NCBI GenBank assembly: GCA_036345935.2
Contig: JADWOT020000003.1
Span: forward strand, 21,842,509 to 21,906,508
Length of the DNA: 64,000 nucleotides
Direction of reading: 5' to 3'
Source: Taenia hydatigena
Taxonomy: Eukaryota > Platyhelminthes > Cestoda > Cyclophyllidea > Taeniidae
Shown here: in pieces, positions 63,010 through 64,000 of the stretch
Position numbering within the stretch: the stretch's first letter is position 1
How the letters are laid out: each line of letters starts with the position of its first letter
Position numbers and translations under genes: made by a program
The notes under the pieces: model-generated
Databases searched by the model: none
What the model was told of the DNA's origin: nothing
What the model saw: only the letters and a program-made list of their open reading frames with translations

Positions 63010-63374
63010 TCACTCTGTCAAACTGCATCGACGTCACACACAAAGGTGTTTCAATATCACCTGGATCGCCTCACTGGCGTTGCATTGCTGACAGCCTGAT
63101 GCAACATACTTAACATCACTCACCACTCAACTGTTGCACTAAGCTTGAAAAGGCCATAACTATGCTGCAAAGACACCTCATGCGCCTGCGATTCCATTGG
63201 ACTCTGCCTCCGCTCTTCCCAAAGGCGGACTCCCGCCAATGCACACCACGAGTGATCACTTGTGTCACTTGTCGCCTCATTCCCTCACCCTCGTCCCCCT
63301 TCTTCCTCTCACTAGTGGTGGTTTCGTTCTGCCTAAAATACCAACCGTGCAGGGATTGCTACTACTCTCGTACG
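63010..63374 (+). CDS. Candidate further linker exons, tentative
   Basis: Exon 63010-63045 (36 nt, acceptor gccttccag, phase 0-0) and exon 63173-63374 (phase 0-1, ends before gtaaat) keep frame with the exon ending 62366. The second encodes a Pro/Leu/Ser-rich stretch (TPHAPAIPLDSASALPKGG). Its acceptor (ctgcaaag) is poor, and a second frame across 63162-63410 is also open, so the true frame is undecided. No motif of TMD1 is visible. Confidence 0.25.
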
Positions 63375-63755
63375 GTAAATGATGTGTTTTGTGCCTGGTC
63401 GTCAGTGTAAATCAGACGGGCCTGTTTGATGCACAAATGGTGACCCTTTTCTCGGTCTGGCCAGCACCTTCCCACATAACGAGGAGTGTCACACCTCTCA
63501 CAAATACTGCCCAACCGCTCAACCATCGCTTCGCTTCTTATTTTCCCTCTAAACAGTAGAAACCATTGTGAAGGTGTCGTGCATAGGGTCAAAATTTCTG
63601 GAATTACATCGACCACTGATCCACCACAGGCGAATGCAGTGGATCTGGATGGTCATTCACGCACAAGGCCTTGAGTCAAGGGGAAATCGGTTGTTGGTTC
63701 GGTCAACCAACCCATTATCACTACAGCGATCAGTTGGTTTCATTTGGCGAGCAAC

Positions 63756-63783
63756 ACCACACGCACGCACGCACACACACACA
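63756..63783. repeat. (AC)n / ACGC microsatellite
   Basis: A short run of ACGC units passes into AC dinucleotides, about 28 nt in all. It is a simple sequence repeat and probably length-variable between individuals. Confidence 0.8.
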
Positions 63784-64000
63784 AAGTTGTCGTTTGACAT
63801 TCTCAAGATGTGCTTCCGAGAGCACAATTCGAGTCACTCAAGGCGAATTGAGTAGGTGTGAATCTGTTGGTCGCACACAAATCCCCTCATTGCACTGCAT
63901 TACCATTGCATTAGCGACAATGTGGTGGTAAGACGTTCGTGATGCCGCTCATTGTCCACAAATGGGGAAGGAGATGTAGCTCTGTCTCGAGAACGGATTG

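Noticed and set aside
1..64000. CRISPR arrays, operons, rRNA or tRNA genes, bacterial insertion sequences
   Set aside because: None was seen, and the window is eukaryotic.

Overview
This is a eukaryotic nuclear window. Genes are split into many exons with GT-AG introns, bacterial gene packing is absent, and the sequence is moderately AT-rich. Many introns are extremely short (32, 37, 41, 53 and 58 nt) and are mixed with kilobase introns. Together with the protein sequences, this suggests a flatworm, most likely a tapeworm or a compact fluke genome. That placement is inference, because no species-diagnostic marker was seen.

Region 1 (2,850-37,969, + strand) is a nearly complete axonemal dynein heavy chain of the DNAH5/DNAH8 (outer-arm gamma) class. 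I rebuilt 56 coding exons. All junction phases agree and the spliced length is 13,677 nt (4,558 residues plus stop), so the gene looks intact. Only the first coding exon, about 40-50 residues, was not found. All four AAA P-loops, the linker, the stalk with its microtubule-binding tip and the C-terminal domain are present. A poly(A) signal follows about 100 nt after the stop.

Region 2 (about 38,441 to the window end, + strand) is the 5' part of a long-type ABCC (MRP-like) ABC transporter. The scattered small exons encode the N-terminal TMD0 helices, the conserved TMD0-TMD1 junction (ITFFWVTR, LIILGYRKTLE) and then a long Ser/Pro-rich stretch that in phase terms continues the cytoplasmic linker. 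TMD1 and both nucleotide-binding domains are not in the window. Its introns are large (about 5-7, 4.4 and 8.9 kb).

Region 3 is a set of genes or candidate genes inside the ABCC introns. An intronless 483-residue C2H2 zinc-finger gene (48,328-49,779, same strand) sits in the 4.4-kb intron. A possible terminal exon of an opposite-strand membrane protein gene (58,951-59,174) sits in the 8.9-kb intron. At the left edge, a possible Cys-containing exon lies on the minus strand (71-388). The remaining stretches show nothing I could support.
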